From assembly GCF_038449125.1 (NCBI RefSeq), contig NZ_CP151800.1:3692406-3756405 (forward strand): DNA of 64,000 nucleotides. Reading direction: 5' to 3'. Every line of letters starts with the position of its first letter. The first letter of the stretch is position 1. This document shows, one piece after another, positions 53,131-62,561 of the stretch. The notes under the pieces were generated by a model, which was not told the origin of the DNA, did not search any database, and saw nothing but the letters and a program-made list of their open reading frames with translations. The DNA comes from Kosakonia sp. BYX6 (GTDB lineage: Bacteria; Pseudomonadota; Gammaproteobacteria; Enterobacterales; Enterobacteriaceae). Made by a program: the position numbers and the translations under genes.

Positions 53131-54498
53131 ATGATCAGCGTATTCGATATTTTTAAAATCGGCATCGGCCCGTCCAGCTCGCATACCGTTGGCCCGATGA
53201 AAGCCGGCAAACAATTCACAGACGATCTGATTGCCCGCAACATATTGCTCGACGTCACCCGTGTCGTGGTGGACGTTTACGGTTCCCTCTCCCTGACGGG
53301 CAAAGGGCACCACACGGATATCGCCATTATTATGGGCCTGGCCGGCAATCTACCGGACAGTGTCGATATTGATGCCATTCCGGGATTTATTCAGGACGTT
53401 AATACGCATGGCCGCCTGCTGCTGGCAAACGGCGAACATGAAGTCGAGTTTCCGGTGGATAAGTGCATGAATTTCCATGCCGATAACCTCTCGTTGCATG
53501 AAAACGGCATGCGTATTACGGCGCTGGCGGGCGAAAAGGTGCTCTACAGCCAAACGTATTACTCCATCGGCGGCGGGTTTATTGTCGATGAAGCACACTT
53601 CGGCCAGATTAGCAGCACGCCGGTGGACGTGCCTTACCCGTACAAAAACGCCGCCGATTTGCAACGCCACTGCCAGCAAACAGGCCTGTCACTCTCGGGC
53701 CTGATGATGCAAAACGAACTGGCGCTGCACAGCAAAAAGGAACTGGAACAGCACCTCGCGCGCGTTTGGGAAGTGATGCAAGGCGGAATTGAGCGCGGCA
53801 TCACCACAGAAGGCGTATTACCGGGCAGACTGCGCGTTCCGCGCCGTGCCGCCGCGCTGCGTCGTATGTTGGTGAGCAGTGACAAAACCACCACCGACCC
53901 GATGGCGGTCGTTGACTGGATCAATATGTTCGCGCTGGCGGTGAACGAAGAAAACGCCGCCGGTGGTCGCGTAGTCACCGCACCAACCAACGGTGCCTGC
54001 GGGATCGTCCCGGCAGTGCTGGCTTACTACGATAAGTTTATCCGCGAAGTGAACGCTAATTCGCTGGCGCGCTATTTGCTGGTCGCCAGCACGATCGGTT
54101 CGCTGTACAAAATGAACGCCTCGATTTCCGGTGCGGAAGTGGGCTGCCAGGGCGAAGTGGGCGTGGCCTGTTCGATGGCGGCGGCAGGGCTGGCGGAACT
54201 GCTCGGCGGTAGCCCGGCGCAGGTCTGCATCGCGGCGGAAATTGGTATGGAGCACAATCTTGGTTTGACTTGCGATCCGGTGGCAGGCCAGGTGCAGGTG
54301 CCCTGTATTGAACGTAACGCGATTGCGTCGGTAAAAGCGGTGAACGCCGCTCGCATGGCGCTGCGCCGCACCAGCGAACCGCGCGTTTGTCTCGATAAAG
54401 TTATTGAAACCATGTACGAAACGGGCAAAGACATGAATGCCAAATACCGCGAAACCTCGCGCGGTGGCCTGGCAATGAAAATTGTCACCTGCGATTAA
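53131..54498 (+). CDS. sdaB: L-serine deaminase II SdaB
   Basis: 455-residue [4Fe-4S] L-serine dehydratase giving pyruvate and ammonia. N-terminal beta domain begins MISVFDIFKIGIGPSSSHTV; C-terminal alpha domain has TAPTNGACGIVPAVLAYY, ASISGAEVGCQGEVGVACSM and LGLTCDPVAGQVQVPC, which hold the cluster Cys. Same length as E. coli. Co-directional with sdaC: uptake and breakdown of serine. Confidence 0.97.
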   Translation: MISVFDIFKIGIGPSSSHTVGPMKAGKQFTDDLIARNILLDVTRVVVDVYGSLSLTGKGHHTDIAIIMGLAGNLPDSVDIDAIPGFIQDVNTHGRLLLANGEHEVEFPVDKCMNFHADNLSLHENGMRITALAGEKVLYSQTYYSIGGGFIVDEAHFGQISSTPVDVPYPYKNAADLQRHCQQTGLSLSGLMMQNELALHSKKELEQHLARVWEVMQGGIERGITTEGVLPGRLRVPRRAAALRRMLVSSDKTTTDPMAVVDWINMFALAVNEENAAGGRVVTAPTNGACGIVPAVLAYYDKFIREVNANSLARYLLVASTIGSLYKMNASISGAEVGCQGEVGVACSMAAAGLAELLGGSPAQVCIAAEIGMEHNLGLTCDPVAGQVQVPCIERNAIASVKAVNAARMALRRTSEPRVCLDKVIETMYETGKDMNAKYRETSRGGLAMKIVTCD

Positions 54499-54608
54499 TT
54501 TCGGCCAAATGCCTCGTTTTGCGAGGCATCTTCCTGATTATTTACCGTTTCATAGCCTGACAAAGCTGGCGATGTTACCCTTAGCGCACGATTTCAAGGA
54601 GGGTATCT

Positions 54609-55361
54609 GTGGCTCATCTGCTTATTGTCGACGCACTCAATCTGATCCGCCGCATCCATGCGGTGCAGGGTTCACCCTGTGCGGATACCTGCCTGCACGC
54701 GCTAGAACAGTTGCTTGTGCACAGCCAGCCGACGCACGCCGTAGCGGTGTTCGACGATGAAGCCCGTAATCAGGGCTGGCGCCATCAATTATTGCCGGAC
54801 TACAAAGCCGGTCGCCCGCCGATGCCGGAAACGCTGCATGATGAAATGCCCCGGCTTCGCGCGGCATTTGAGCAACGCGGCATCCGCTGCTGGGCGATGC
54901 CAGGCAACGAAGCGGACGATCTCGCCGCAACATTGGCAGTAAAAATGGCGCAGGCTGGGCAGCAAGCGACCATTGTTTCCACCGACAAAGGCTACTGCCA
55001 GCTACTTTCCCCCACCATTCGCATTCGTGACTATTTCCAGAAACGCTGGCTGGACGCGCCTTTTATCGCACAGGAGTATGGCGTCACACCGCAACAGCTA
55101 CCAGATTATTGGGGCCTTGCGGGGATCAGCAGTTCGAAGGTGCCGGGCGTCGTCGGGATCGGCCCGAAAAGCGCGACACAATTGCTGAGCACCTTTCCGA
55201 CGCTGGAAGTGTTGTATGAAAACCTGCAACAGGTGCCGGAGAAGTGGCGAAACAAGCTCGAAACCCATCGCGCAATGGCGTTTACCTGCCGGGATGTGGC
55301 GCGTCTGCAAACGGAGTTGCAACTGGACGGCAATTTGCAGCAGCTACGGCTGACTCGCTGA
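54609..55361 (+). CDS. xni: Flap endonuclease Xni (exonuclease IX)
   Basis: 250-residue 5' nuclease-type protein. [15 protein letters not shown] at the start, [41 protein letters not shown] and [20 protein letters not shown] (helix-hairpin-helix) are visible. The start is GTG at 54609 behind AAGGAGG. It lacks some acidic residues of the Pol I domain, as in E. coli Xni. It is the last gene of the block that keeps E. coli minute-62 order; fucA would follow in E. coli, adiA follows here. Confidence 0.94.
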   Translation: MAHLLIVDALNLIRRIHAVQGSPCADTCLHALEQLLVHSQPTHAVAVFDDEARNQGWRHQLLPDYKAGRPPMPETLHDEMPRLRAAFEQRGIRCWAMPGNEADDLAATLAVKMAQAGQQATIVSTDKGYCQLLSPTIRIRDYFQKRWLDAPFIAQEYGVTPQQLPDYWGLAGISSSKVPGVVGIGPKSATQLLSTFPTLEVLYENLQQVPEKWRNKLETHRAMAFTCRDVARLQTELQLDGNLQQLRLTR

Positions 55362-55543
55362 AAAGGTCGTGAAACAGGCCTAAACCCAGAATAATTGCGG
55401 GTACCCTCCAGGCCTTTTCACGCCAAATAGCGGAATCAGCCATAAAAATACTCCCTCTGTCGATAACCCAACGGCAGCCATTTACTCGCCATACCCTGCG
55501 GCGTATTACATATCGCATTCCACCATTTCTGCGGGGTTGTGAT

Positions 55544-57811
55544 GTGAAAATACTGATTGTTGAAAGTGAATTTCTGCACCAGGACACCTGGGTCGGGGCG
55601 GCTGTTGCCCGTCTGGCAGACGCGTTACGCCGCGAGAATGTTGATGTCATACAGTCCACCTCACTTGATGATGGTTACGCGATCATCTCCGCCAATGAAG
55701 CCATTGACTGCCTGATGTTCAGCTATCAGATGGACGAAAATGATGAGCATCAGCGCGTGCGCCAACTGCTCGTTAAGCTTCATGAACGCCAGCAAGACGT
55801 GCCGATATTCCTGCTCGGCGAGCGTGAAAAAGCCACCGCCCTGATTGACCAGCAACTGCTAGCGTTTGTCGATGAGTTCGCATGGATTCTGGAAGATTCC
55901 GCGGATTTCATTGCCGGACGCGCAGTCGCGGCGATGGCGCGCTACCGTCAGCAAATGCTGCCGCCGCTGTTCTCCGCCCTGGTGAAATACAACCACATTC
56001 ATGAATATTCGTGGGCCGCGCCTGGCCATCAGGGCGGCGTGGGTTTTACCAAAACACCCGCGGGACGGTTTTACCACGATTATTACGGAGAAAATTTGTT
56101 CCGTACCGATATGGGGATCGAGCGAACTTCACTTGGCTCCCTGCTTGACCATACCGGCGCCTTCGGCGAGAGCGAAAAGAACGCGGCGCGGGTATTTGGC
56201 GCAGATCGTTCATGGTCTGTCGTCGTCGGCACGTCCGGCTCCAACCGCACCATTATGCAAGCCTGTATGACCGACGCGGATGTGGTGGTGATTGACCGTA
56301 ATTGTCATAAATCGATTGAACAGGGTCTGATTCTCACCGGGGCGAAGCCGGTCTATATGGTGCCAAGCCGTAACCGCTACGGCATCATCGGGCCTATCTA
56401 CCCGCAGGAGATGCAGCCGGAAACGGTGCAGGAAAAAATCCGCGCCAGCCCGCTTACCAATCCAAACGCGGGGCGTAAACCGTCCTATTGCGTCGTCACG
56501 AACTGTACCTACGATGGCGTGTGCTATAACGCCAAAAACGTACAGGCTCTGCTGGAACAAACCAGCGATCGCATTCACTTCGATGAGGCCTGGTACGGCT
56601 ACGCGCGCTTCAATCCGGTGTATCACGACCACTATGCCATGCGCGGCGCCCCTGGGGATCACCATGGCCCCACCCTCTTCGCTACCCACTCCACCCATAA
56701 ATTGCTGAATGCGCTTTCGCAGGCGTCTTACATTCATGTCCGCGAAGGTCGCGGCGCGGTGAACTTCTCCCGCTTCAACCAGGCCTACATGATGCACGCG
56801 ACCACATCACCGCTATACGCCATCTGTGCGTCAAACGATATCGCGGTTTCGATGATGGACGGTAACAGCGGCCTGTCGTTAACGCAGGAGGTCATCGACG
56901 AAGCCGTTGATTTTCGCCAGGCGATGACGCGTCTGTACCGCGAGTACACCGCTAACAATGACTGGTTCTTCAAGCCGTGGAACAAAGAGAAGGTGCTCGA
57001 TCCACAAACCGGCAAAGAGATTGCTTTTGAGGACGCATCGACAGATCTTCTGGGTCACGATCAGAACTGCTGGATCATGCGCGCGGGAGAAACCTGGCAC
57101 GGCTTTAAAGATTTGCCGGATAACTGGAGCATGCTTGATCCGATAAAAGTCAGCATCCTGGCGCCCGGAATGGGTGACGATGGCAACTTGCTGGACAGCG
57201 GCGTACCTGCTGCACTGGTCACCGCGTGGCTTGGTCGCCACGGTATCGTGCCGACCCGCACGACCGATTTCCAAATAATGTTTCTCTTTTCTATGGGGAT
57301 CACCCGCGGGAAATGGGGCACGCTCATCAACACGCTGTGCTCCTTTAAGCGCCATTACGACAGTAATGCGCCGCTATCGCGAGTGCTGCCGGAGCTGGCC
57401 CGTCAATATCCGGATATCTATGCCGACATGGGCGTTCGCGATTTAGGCGATGAAATGTTCGGCTGGTTGAAAATCAATAACCCGGATGAAAACCTGAACG
57501 CCGCCTACGCCTCTTTGCCGAAAGTAATGATGACACCGCGCGACGCGTATCAAGCCATTGTTTCCGATAACGTCGAGAAAGTCGCGATTGCAGGGTTGCA
57601 AAACCGCACCGCGGCCAATGCCGTCATCCCCTATCCACCGGGAATTCCTATGTTGCTCTCCGGAGAGAATTTTGGCGACAGTACCAGCCCGCAGATTGCC
57701 TACCTGCGAGCATTGCAGTCCTGGGATCATGAGTTTCCTGGTTTTGAGCATGAAACCGAAGGCACCGAGATCATTGATGGTATTTATCACGTCATGTGCA
57801 TAAAAGCGTGA
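55544..57811 (+). CDS. adiA: Biodegradative arginine decarboxylase AdiA
   Basis: 755-residue PLP enzyme that consumes a cytoplasmic proton by converting arginine to agmatine under acid stress. The N-terminal wing domain is about residues 1-130. The PLP Lys386 lies in ATHSTHKLL; GTSGSNRTIM and HFDEAWYGYARF form the cofactor site; it ends EIIDGIYHVMCIKA as in E. coli (CVKA). The start is GTG at 55544, since the overlapping ATG at 55542 runs into a stop. In E. coli the order is adiA-adiY-adiC at minute 93; here a GadE-like gene and hdeA lie between adiA and adiY. Confidence 0.97.
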   Translation: MKILIVESEFLHQDTWVGAAVARLADALRRENVDVIQSTSLDDGYAIISANEAIDCLMFSYQMDENDEHQRVRQLLVKLHERQQDVPIFLLGEREKATALIDQQLLAFVDEFAWILEDSADFIAGRAVAAMARYRQQMLPPLFSALVKYNHIHEYSWAAPGHQGGVGFTKTPAGRFYHDYYGENLFRTDMGIERTSLGSLLDHTGAFGESEKNAARVFGADRSWSVVVGTSGSNRTIMQACMTDADVVVIDRNCHKSIEQGLILTGAKPVYMVPSRNRYGIIGPIYPQEMQPETVQEKIRASPLTNPNAGRKPSYCVVTNCTYDGVCYNAKNVQALLEQTSDRIHFDEAWYGYARFNPVYHDHYAMRGAPGDHHGPTLFATHSTHKLLNALSQASYIHVREGRGAVNFSRFNQAYMMHATTSPLYAICASNDIAVSMMDGNSGLSLTQEVIDEAVDFRQAMTRLYREYTANNDWFFKPWNKEKVLDPQTGKEIAFEDASTDLLGHDQNCWIMRAGETWHGFKDLPDNWSMLDPIKVSILAPGMGDDGNLLDSGVPAALVTAWLGRHGIVPTRTTDFQIMFLFSMGITRGKWGTLINTLCSFKRHYDSNAPLSRVLPELARQYPDIYADMGVRDLGDEMFGWLKINNPDENLNAAYASLPKVMMTPRDAYQAIVSDNVEKVAIAGLQNRTAANAVIPYPPGIPMLLSGENFGDSTSPQIAYLRALQSWDHEFPGFEHETEGTEIIDGIYHVMCIKA

Positions 57812-57858
57812 ATTAGCGAAGGTGCATTTATTGAACCAGGCTGAACAGGAGCGCGTTT

Positions 57859-58389
57859 ATGATCCTCATGGTGACGAAAGATCGATTCCTTTTTGAGGGG
57901 GTGTCACACCTTGTTAAACAGGAACAGATAATAAAAATTGAGAAACTCGCTGAGATTAACGACTATTTCACTGATGCATCGAGCAAGCTGATTATTGATG
58001 CATACCACAATAATGTTCTCGATGATCATGCAATTAGCATTTTACAATCGCTGGAAGTCGGCAGTATTTTCTTATTAGCGCCTTTTCACATCAGCAAGAT
58101 AAAAACACGTTTACCTATTTCTTTTGTCAACAGAAAAATGGAGATAACCGATTGGTTATCATTATTCATCGACAACCCAACCCTTTATCGCAAACCTAAG
58201 ATTGGCTTCTCACACAATCAATATAAAATTGTCACCCACTTTTTAAACCAACAAAATCCAGACGATATCGCCGCAAACCTGAACATTTCCAGGCAAACCT
58301 TACGCAGCCAAAAATTCAACATCATGCTTAAGTTAAAACTAAGAAGAATGAGCGATATTGTGACACTTAATATATTTCCTTATTTCTAA
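57859..58389 (+). CDS. GadE-like LuxR-family acid-resistance regulator
   Basis: 176-residue protein. It aligns with E. coli GadE (175 aa) from end to end: MILMVTKDRFLFEG versus MIFLMTKDSFLLQG, IIDAYHNNVLDDHAI versus IIDTYHNHILDEEAI, and the C-terminus FNIMLKLKLRRMSDIVTL, one residue from GadE. The LuxR-type helix-turn-helix lies at about residues 125-170 (DDIAANLNISRQTLRSQKFN). It starts 47 bp after adiA with an AACAGGAG site, so co-transcription with adiA is likely. Base composition is clearly more AT-rich than adiA, as with E. coli gadE. GadE controls gad and hde genes in E. coli; here its targets would be hdeA and adi genes (inference). Confidence 0.88.
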   Translation: MILMVTKDRFLFEGVSHLVKQEQIIKIEKLAEINDYFTDASSKLIIDAYHNNVLDDHAISILQSLEVGSIFLLAPFHISKIKTRLPISFVNRKMEITDWLSLFIDNPTLYRKPKIGFSHNQYKIVTHFLNQQNPDDIAANLNISRQTLRSQKFNIMLKLKLRRMSDIVTLNIFPYF

Positions 58390-58645
58390 ACAATCTCATT
58401 CCGTCTGATATTCGACATACCTCCTCGCCATAAAAAATTATTAACACACAACAAACACATTTGTAGCCATAAATTTATTTAGTAATAATTTCTGATGCTT
58501 TATTCTGAAGGTAATATTAATGAGTTGTTTTTATTTAACTTTTTAATTCATGCTTAATTGTTGGGGGATTACCCATTCATGTACAAGTTAACGGTGGGTG
58601 ATATAGTTATTAGGTCTTATCAAATGAATAGTTAAGGACAGTAAA
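58390..58645. other. AT-rich promoter region upstream of hdeA
   Basis: 256 bp, very AT-rich. The 20 bases at 58520-58539 agree with the published GAD box (GadE site) at 13 of 20 positions, strongest in the TTATTTAA half. It lies about 106 bp before hdeA. Weak evidence, but it stands in the expected place. Confidence 0.4.
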
Positions 58646-58960
58646 ATGAAGAAAATATCATGCATTATTATCGGTAGCCTGTTATTAACCCCTGCACTGA
58701 GCCAGGCCGCAGATAATAAAAAGCCTGTTAATGATTGGACTTGTGAAGATTTTCTTGCTCTCGATGCTTCATTCCAGCCTACGGCAATTGGCTTCGCTGA
58801 GGCATTGAACAATAAGGACAAACCTGAAGAGGCTGTTTTGGATGTGCAGGGAATAACAACCGTCACACCGGCAATTGTTCAGGCCTGTACTGAAAACAAG
58901 AAAGCCAGCTTCAAAGGCGAAGTGAAAAACGAATGGGAGAAAGTTAAAAAAGATCTTTAG
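58646..58960 (+). CDS. hdeA: Periplasmic acid-stress chaperone HdeA
   Basis: 104-residue precursor. The signal peptide MKKISCIIIGSLLLTPALSQ ends near ALSQAA. The mature protein keeps NDWTCEDFLALDASFQP and VLDVQGITTVTPAIVQAC; Cys33 and Cys81 are 48 residues apart, the same as the disulfide pair in E. coli HdeA. HdeA unfolds at low pH and binds periplasmic proteins. No hdeB follows, unlike E. coli. Confidence 0.94.
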   Translation: MKKISCIIIGSLLLTPALSQAADNKKPVNDWTCEDFLALDASFQPTAIGFAEALNNKDKPEEAVLDVQGITTVTPAIVQACTENKKASFKGEVKNEWEKVKKDL

Positions 58961-59259
58961 CATCAGTAAGCGGCTTCTTCGCAAAAGCCTCTGCCGCTTA
59001 ACGAAGCCACCCACAGGAGCGATTGCCGTTCACGAAAGAGATCGCTCCTGTGGTTATATTGAAGTAAAAACAGACACTTCCTTATTTAGCATCCTGTGTC
59101 TGCAATTATTTGCTCTCTGACTTTCCATCCTTGTCATTTTTCGTTTACAGAAAAGCCTCATCAACTTTATCGAAATAATTATCTGACAGAATATTTGATG
59201 CCTGCTACGCTTTTATTTCAGCGGAGGTATTTACTTATTCATATTCATGGAGTGAGAGA
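58961..59259. other. Intergenic region between hdeA and adiY
   Basis: 299 bp. A stem with GAGCGAT-type arms (AGGAGCGAT.. and ATCGCTCCT, about 59016-59050) lies after hdeA and may end its transcript. The rest is AT-rich and should hold the adiY promoter. No gene is seen. Confidence 0.5.
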
Positions 59260-60009
59260 ATGAGATTTTATAGCTGTGCACCCTGCGTGGTGGTTTTAAC
59301 AGAAACGGATGTTGAGGTTAAAATCAACGACACCCTGCCATTGTTATTACCGGCAAACCATCTGACGTTCCTTGCCTGTGATAACAACATTATTGATTTA
59401 TCGCACCTAAACAATGAATTAGTTGCCCCTATCAGCCGGCCCGTCCTGAATGATTATCTTCAGTTTTTAAAGAGAGATTTAATACATATTCCCCCCTGGC
59501 CCCGACTGGCGACACCCGTAATATCCTGCTTTTGTCGAACACCGGAAGTATTTCGTCAAGCGGCGCTGCACAGCACCCTTGAAACATCAGAAAGTTGTGA
59601 AATTGAAAGAACCCGCGCTTTGCTGTTTACCGAGCTCTCACTCTTTCTTGATCATCCCGGTTTCATTGCGTTACTGATCCATATTCTTCGTAGCACTGTT
59701 AAAGAGCGCGTTTATCACATCATCCAAAATGATATTCATAAAGAATGGAGCTTAAGCCAGGTGGCCAGCGCCCTGTTTCTGAGCCCAAGCCTGTTAAAAA
59801 AGAAACTGAAAAATGAAAATACGAGTTATAGCCAAATCATTACTGATTGCCGAATGCGCTACGCCGCACGGCAGCTATTAATGGCGGACAAAAACATCTA
59901 TCAAATTTCGCGATTATGCGGCTATCGAAGTACTTCCTATTTTATTTCGGTCTTTAAGACTTTTTATGGCACCACGCCACTGCATTATGTCACGCAATAC
60001 CGCCAATAA
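59260..60009 (+). CDS. adiY: AraC-family regulator AdiY
   Basis: 249-residue activator of the arginine-dependent acid system. Its N-terminal part (NNIIDLSHLNNELVAPIS) and C-terminal double helix-turn-helix (SLSQVASALFLSPSLLKKKL; ISRLCGYRSTSYFISVFK) match E. coli AdiY closely. It is AT-rich, like the gadE-like gene and hdeA, and unlike adiA and adiC. adiC follows after 129 bp. Confidence 0.93.
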   Translation: MRFYSCAPCVVVLTETDVEVKINDTLPLLLPANHLTFLACDNNIIDLSHLNNELVAPISRPVLNDYLQFLKRDLIHIPPWPRLATPVISCFCRTPEVFRQAALHSTLETSESCEIERTRALLFTELSLFLDHPGFIALLIHILRSTVKERVYHIIQNDIHKEWSLSQVASALFLSPSLLKKKLKNENTSYSQIITDCRMRYAARQLLMADKNIYQISRLCGYRSTSYFISVFKTFYGTTPLHYVTQYRQ

Positions 60010-60138
60010 TATTGGCTTGCAGGTGTCGTTTCGATATTAGCGATAATAGTATCGGCAATAGCCATACTCCGCCGGGAACACTAAAATTACGCGCCTCGCG
60101 CAGTATTATTCCTGCTGAACCCCATCAGGAGGATGATT

Positions 60139-61476
60139 ATGACGACCGATGCTGATGCGCACAAAGTGGGCCTGATTCCCGTCACGCTGATGGTTTCCGG
60201 GAATATTATGGGCTCAGGCGTTTTTTTATTACCAGCAAATCTCGCCGCGACCGGCGGGATTGCAATCTATGGATGGCTCGTCACCATTATCGGCGCGTTA
60301 GCGCTGTCGGTGGTTTATGCCAAGATGTCATTCTTAGACCCCAGCCCTGGCGGTTCATACGCCTACGCTCGCCGCTGTTTCGGGCCTTTTTTAGGCTACC
60401 AGACTAACGTTCTCTACTGGCTTGCCTGCTGGGTGGGGAACATCGCGATGGTGGTGATTGGAGTAGGCTATTTGAGCTACTTTTTCCCGATCCTCAAAGA
60501 CCCGATAGTATTAACCCTCACCTGTGTCGCGATGCTGTGGATCTTTGTTTTGTTGAACATTGTCGGGCCGAAAATGATCACCCGCGTACAGGCGGTTGCG
60601 ACCATCCTGGCGCTGATTCCGATTGTCGGGATTGCGGTCTTTGGCTGGTTTTGGTTTCGCGGTGAAACCTATATGGCCGCCTGGAATGTCAGCGGGCTCA
60701 ACACGTTTGGCGCAATCCAGAGCACATTGAGCGTCACACTGTGGTCTTTTATTGGTGTTGAGAGCGCATCGGTTGCCGCTGGCGTGGTAAAAAACCCGAA
60801 ACGCAATGTCCCTATCGCCACGATCGGCGGAGTGTTGATTGCCGCCGTCTGCTATGTGTTATCGACGACCGCAATCATGGGTATGATCCCCAACGCTGAC
60901 CTGCGCGTCTCCGCGTCTCCCTTTGGCGATGCCGCGCGCATGGCGTTGGGGAACACCGCTGGGGCAATTGTCTCGTTCTGTGCGGCGGCCGGCTGCCTTG
61001 GTTCGCTCGGTGGCTGGACGTTACTTGCGGGTCAGACTGCGAAAGCGGCAGCTGACGACGATCTGTTTCCGCCTATTTTCGCCCGCGTAAACAAAGCCGG
61101 TACGCCCGTCGCCGGGTTGGTTATTGTTGGCGTACTGATGACTATCTTTCAGTTCAGCAGCATCTCGCCAAACGCGGCAAAAGAATTTGGCCTGGTATCG
61201 TCCGTTTCCGTGATCTTTACCCTGGTACCTTATCTTTATACTTGTGCAGCGTTGCTGTTACTTGGCCATGGTCACTTCGGTAACGCGCGACCGATGTATC
61301 TGCTGTTGACCTTTGTCGCCTTCATCTACTGCATTTGGGCCGTTGTGGGTTCTGGCGCGAAAGAGGTCATGGGGGCGTTCGTGACGCTGATGATCGTTAC
61401 CGCACTTTACGCCATTAACTACAACCGCATTCATAAAAACCCCTACCCGCTGGATGCCCCAGTCAGCAAGGCGTGA
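60139..61476 (+). CDS. adiC: Arginine/agmatine antiporter AdiC
   Basis: 445-residue APC-superfamily exchanger, 12 membrane segments, importing arginine and exporting agmatine so that AdiA can remove protons. Signature [16 protein letters not shown] in TM1 and [15 protein letters not shown] around TM6; Trp and Tyr residues of the gate are kept. The start at 60139 is 6 bases behind AGGAGG; the ATG at 60133 touches that site and is unlikely. Same length as E. coli AdiC. Last gene before tRNA-Asp. Confidence 0.97.
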   Translation: MTTDADAHKVGLIPVTLMVSGNIMGSGVFLLPANLAATGGIAIYGWLVTIIGALALSVVYAKMSFLDPSPGGSYAYARRCFGPFLGYQTNVLYWLACWVGNIAMVVIGVGYLSYFFPILKDPIVLTLTCVAMLWIFVLLNIVGPKMITRVQAVATILALIPIVGIAVFGWFWFRGETYMAAWNVSGLNTFGAIQSTLSVTLWSFIGVESASVAAGVVKNPKRNVPIATIGGVLIAAVCYVLSTTAIMGMIPNADLRVSASPFGDAARMALGNTAGAIVSFCAAAGCLGSLGGWTLLAGQTAKAAADDDLFPPIFARVNKAGTPVAGLVIVGVLMTIFQFSSISPNAAKEFGLVSSVSVIFTLVPYLYTCAALLLLGHGHFGNARPMYLLLTFVAFIYCIWAVVGSGAKEVMGAFVTLMIVTALYAINYNRIHKNPYPLDAPVSKA

Positions 61477-61527
61477 ATGAAATCGTTGAATGGGATGTGA
61501 TTTGCAAACTGCAAATGCAAAAACGAC

Positions 61528-61559
61528 GAAGGCCTGAATCATTGCTGATTCAGGCCTTC
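61528..61559 (-). terminator. Terminator of tRNA-Asp
   Basis: GAAGGCCTGAATCA / TGATTCAGGCCTTC hairpin; on the minus strand it is followed by GTCGTTTTTG. It can also slow adiC transcripts from the other side. Confidence 0.8.
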
Positions 61560-61566
61560 TGAATTG

Positions 61567-61643
61567 TGGCGGAACGGACGGGACTCGAACCCGCGACCCC
61601 CTGCGTGACAGGCAGGTATTCTAACCGACTGAACTACCGCTCC
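61567..61643 (-). tRNA. aspV: tRNA-Asp (GUC anticodon)
   Basis: 77 nt on the minus strand from GGAGCGG to CCGCTCC-type pairing with encoded CCA. The anticodon loop reads CTGTCAC, giving GUC. The T-loop GGTTCGAGTCC is standard. Its place next to dnaQ equals aspV of E. coli. Its 3' end faces the acid-resistance block, the usual side for integration at tRNA genes. Confidence 0.97.
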
Positions 61644-61777
61644 GCGTTGTGTTCCTGTTAGGGAACGAGGCGCATATTACGGATTGCGCCTGGTGGCGTC
61701 AACGCTTTTTCCGCTGTTTTGAATCGTTTGCTGCAAAAATCGCCCATGGGATGATTTTCTAACGATAACAAGACGAT

Positions 61778-62509
61778 TTAGCCGCGCCAAAGGCAGCTTC
61801 CGCCTTTCTTCTGTACTAAATCGAGACGTGATTCATGCGCCATCAGCTCCTCATCACTGGCTAAAACAACGCGCAGCTTACTTGCCTGGCGCACAACGCG
61901 CTGGATCCCCGCCTCACCTGCCTGTGATTGCCCTTCGCCCTCCATCGAAAATTTCATCGATGTCTGGCCGCCTGTCATCATCAGATAAACATCGGCAAGG
62001 ATTTGGGAGTCAAGTAATGCGCCGTGCAGCGTTCGCTTGCTGTTGTCGATTTCATAGCGCGAGCAGAGCGCGTCGAGGCTGTTGCGCTTGCCGGGGAACA
62101 TCTTACGCGCCAGCGCGAGGCTATCGGTGACTTTACAAAAGGTGTCCGTTTTCGGGATACCGCGATTCAGCTTGCTGAATTCATAATCCATAAAGCCGAT
62201 ATCAAACGACGCGTTATGGATGACCAACTCCGCGCCGCGGATATAGTCGATGAATTCATCGGCGATGTCGGCGAAGGTTGGTTTATCCAGCAGGAACTCG
62301 TCGGCGATACCGTGAACGCCAAACGCTTCAGGATCGATCAACCGATCAGGCTTCAGGTAAATGTGATAGTTATTGCCGGTCAGACGGCGGTTTATCACCT
62401 CGACGGCACCGATTTCAATAATCTTGTGCCCTTCATAGTGAGCGCCGATTTGGTTCATACCGGTGGTTTCAGTATCGAGGACGATCTGTCGTGTAATTGC
62501 AGTGCTCAT
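61778..62509 (-). CDS. dnaQ: DNA polymerase III epsilon subunit (proofreading exonuclease)
   Basis: 243-residue DEDDh exonuclease of the replicase core. Exo[14 protein letters not shown] (Asp12, Glu14), Exo[15 protein letters not shown], Exo[18 protein letters not shown] (His162, Asp167). The C-terminal tail [12 protein letters not shown] binds the alpha subunit. The start at 62509 matches E. coli. Divergent from rnhA with 52 bp between them. Confidence 0.98.
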   Translation of the reverse strand: MSTAITRQIVLDTETTGMNQIGAHYEGHKIIEIGAVEVINRRLTGNNYHIYLKPDRLIDPEAFGVHGIADEFLLDKPTFADIADEFIDYIRGAELVIHNASFDIGFMDYEFSKLNRGIPKTDTFCKVTDSLALARKMFPGKRNSLDALCSRYEIDNSKRTLHGALLDSQILADVYLMMTGGQTSMKFSMEGEGQSQAGEAGIQRVVRQASKLRVVLASDEELMAHESRLDLVQKKGGSCLWRG

Positions 62510-62561
62510 AGCGGCCATTTATGTCAGACTTGTCGTTTTCAACTCAGGAAGTCTACCAGAG

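Noticed and set aside
61527-61643. Classical integrative island at the 3' end of tRNA-Asp
   Set aside because: I found no integrase and no second copy of the tRNA 3' end between xni and adiC; without an attachment repeat the island label is not supported.
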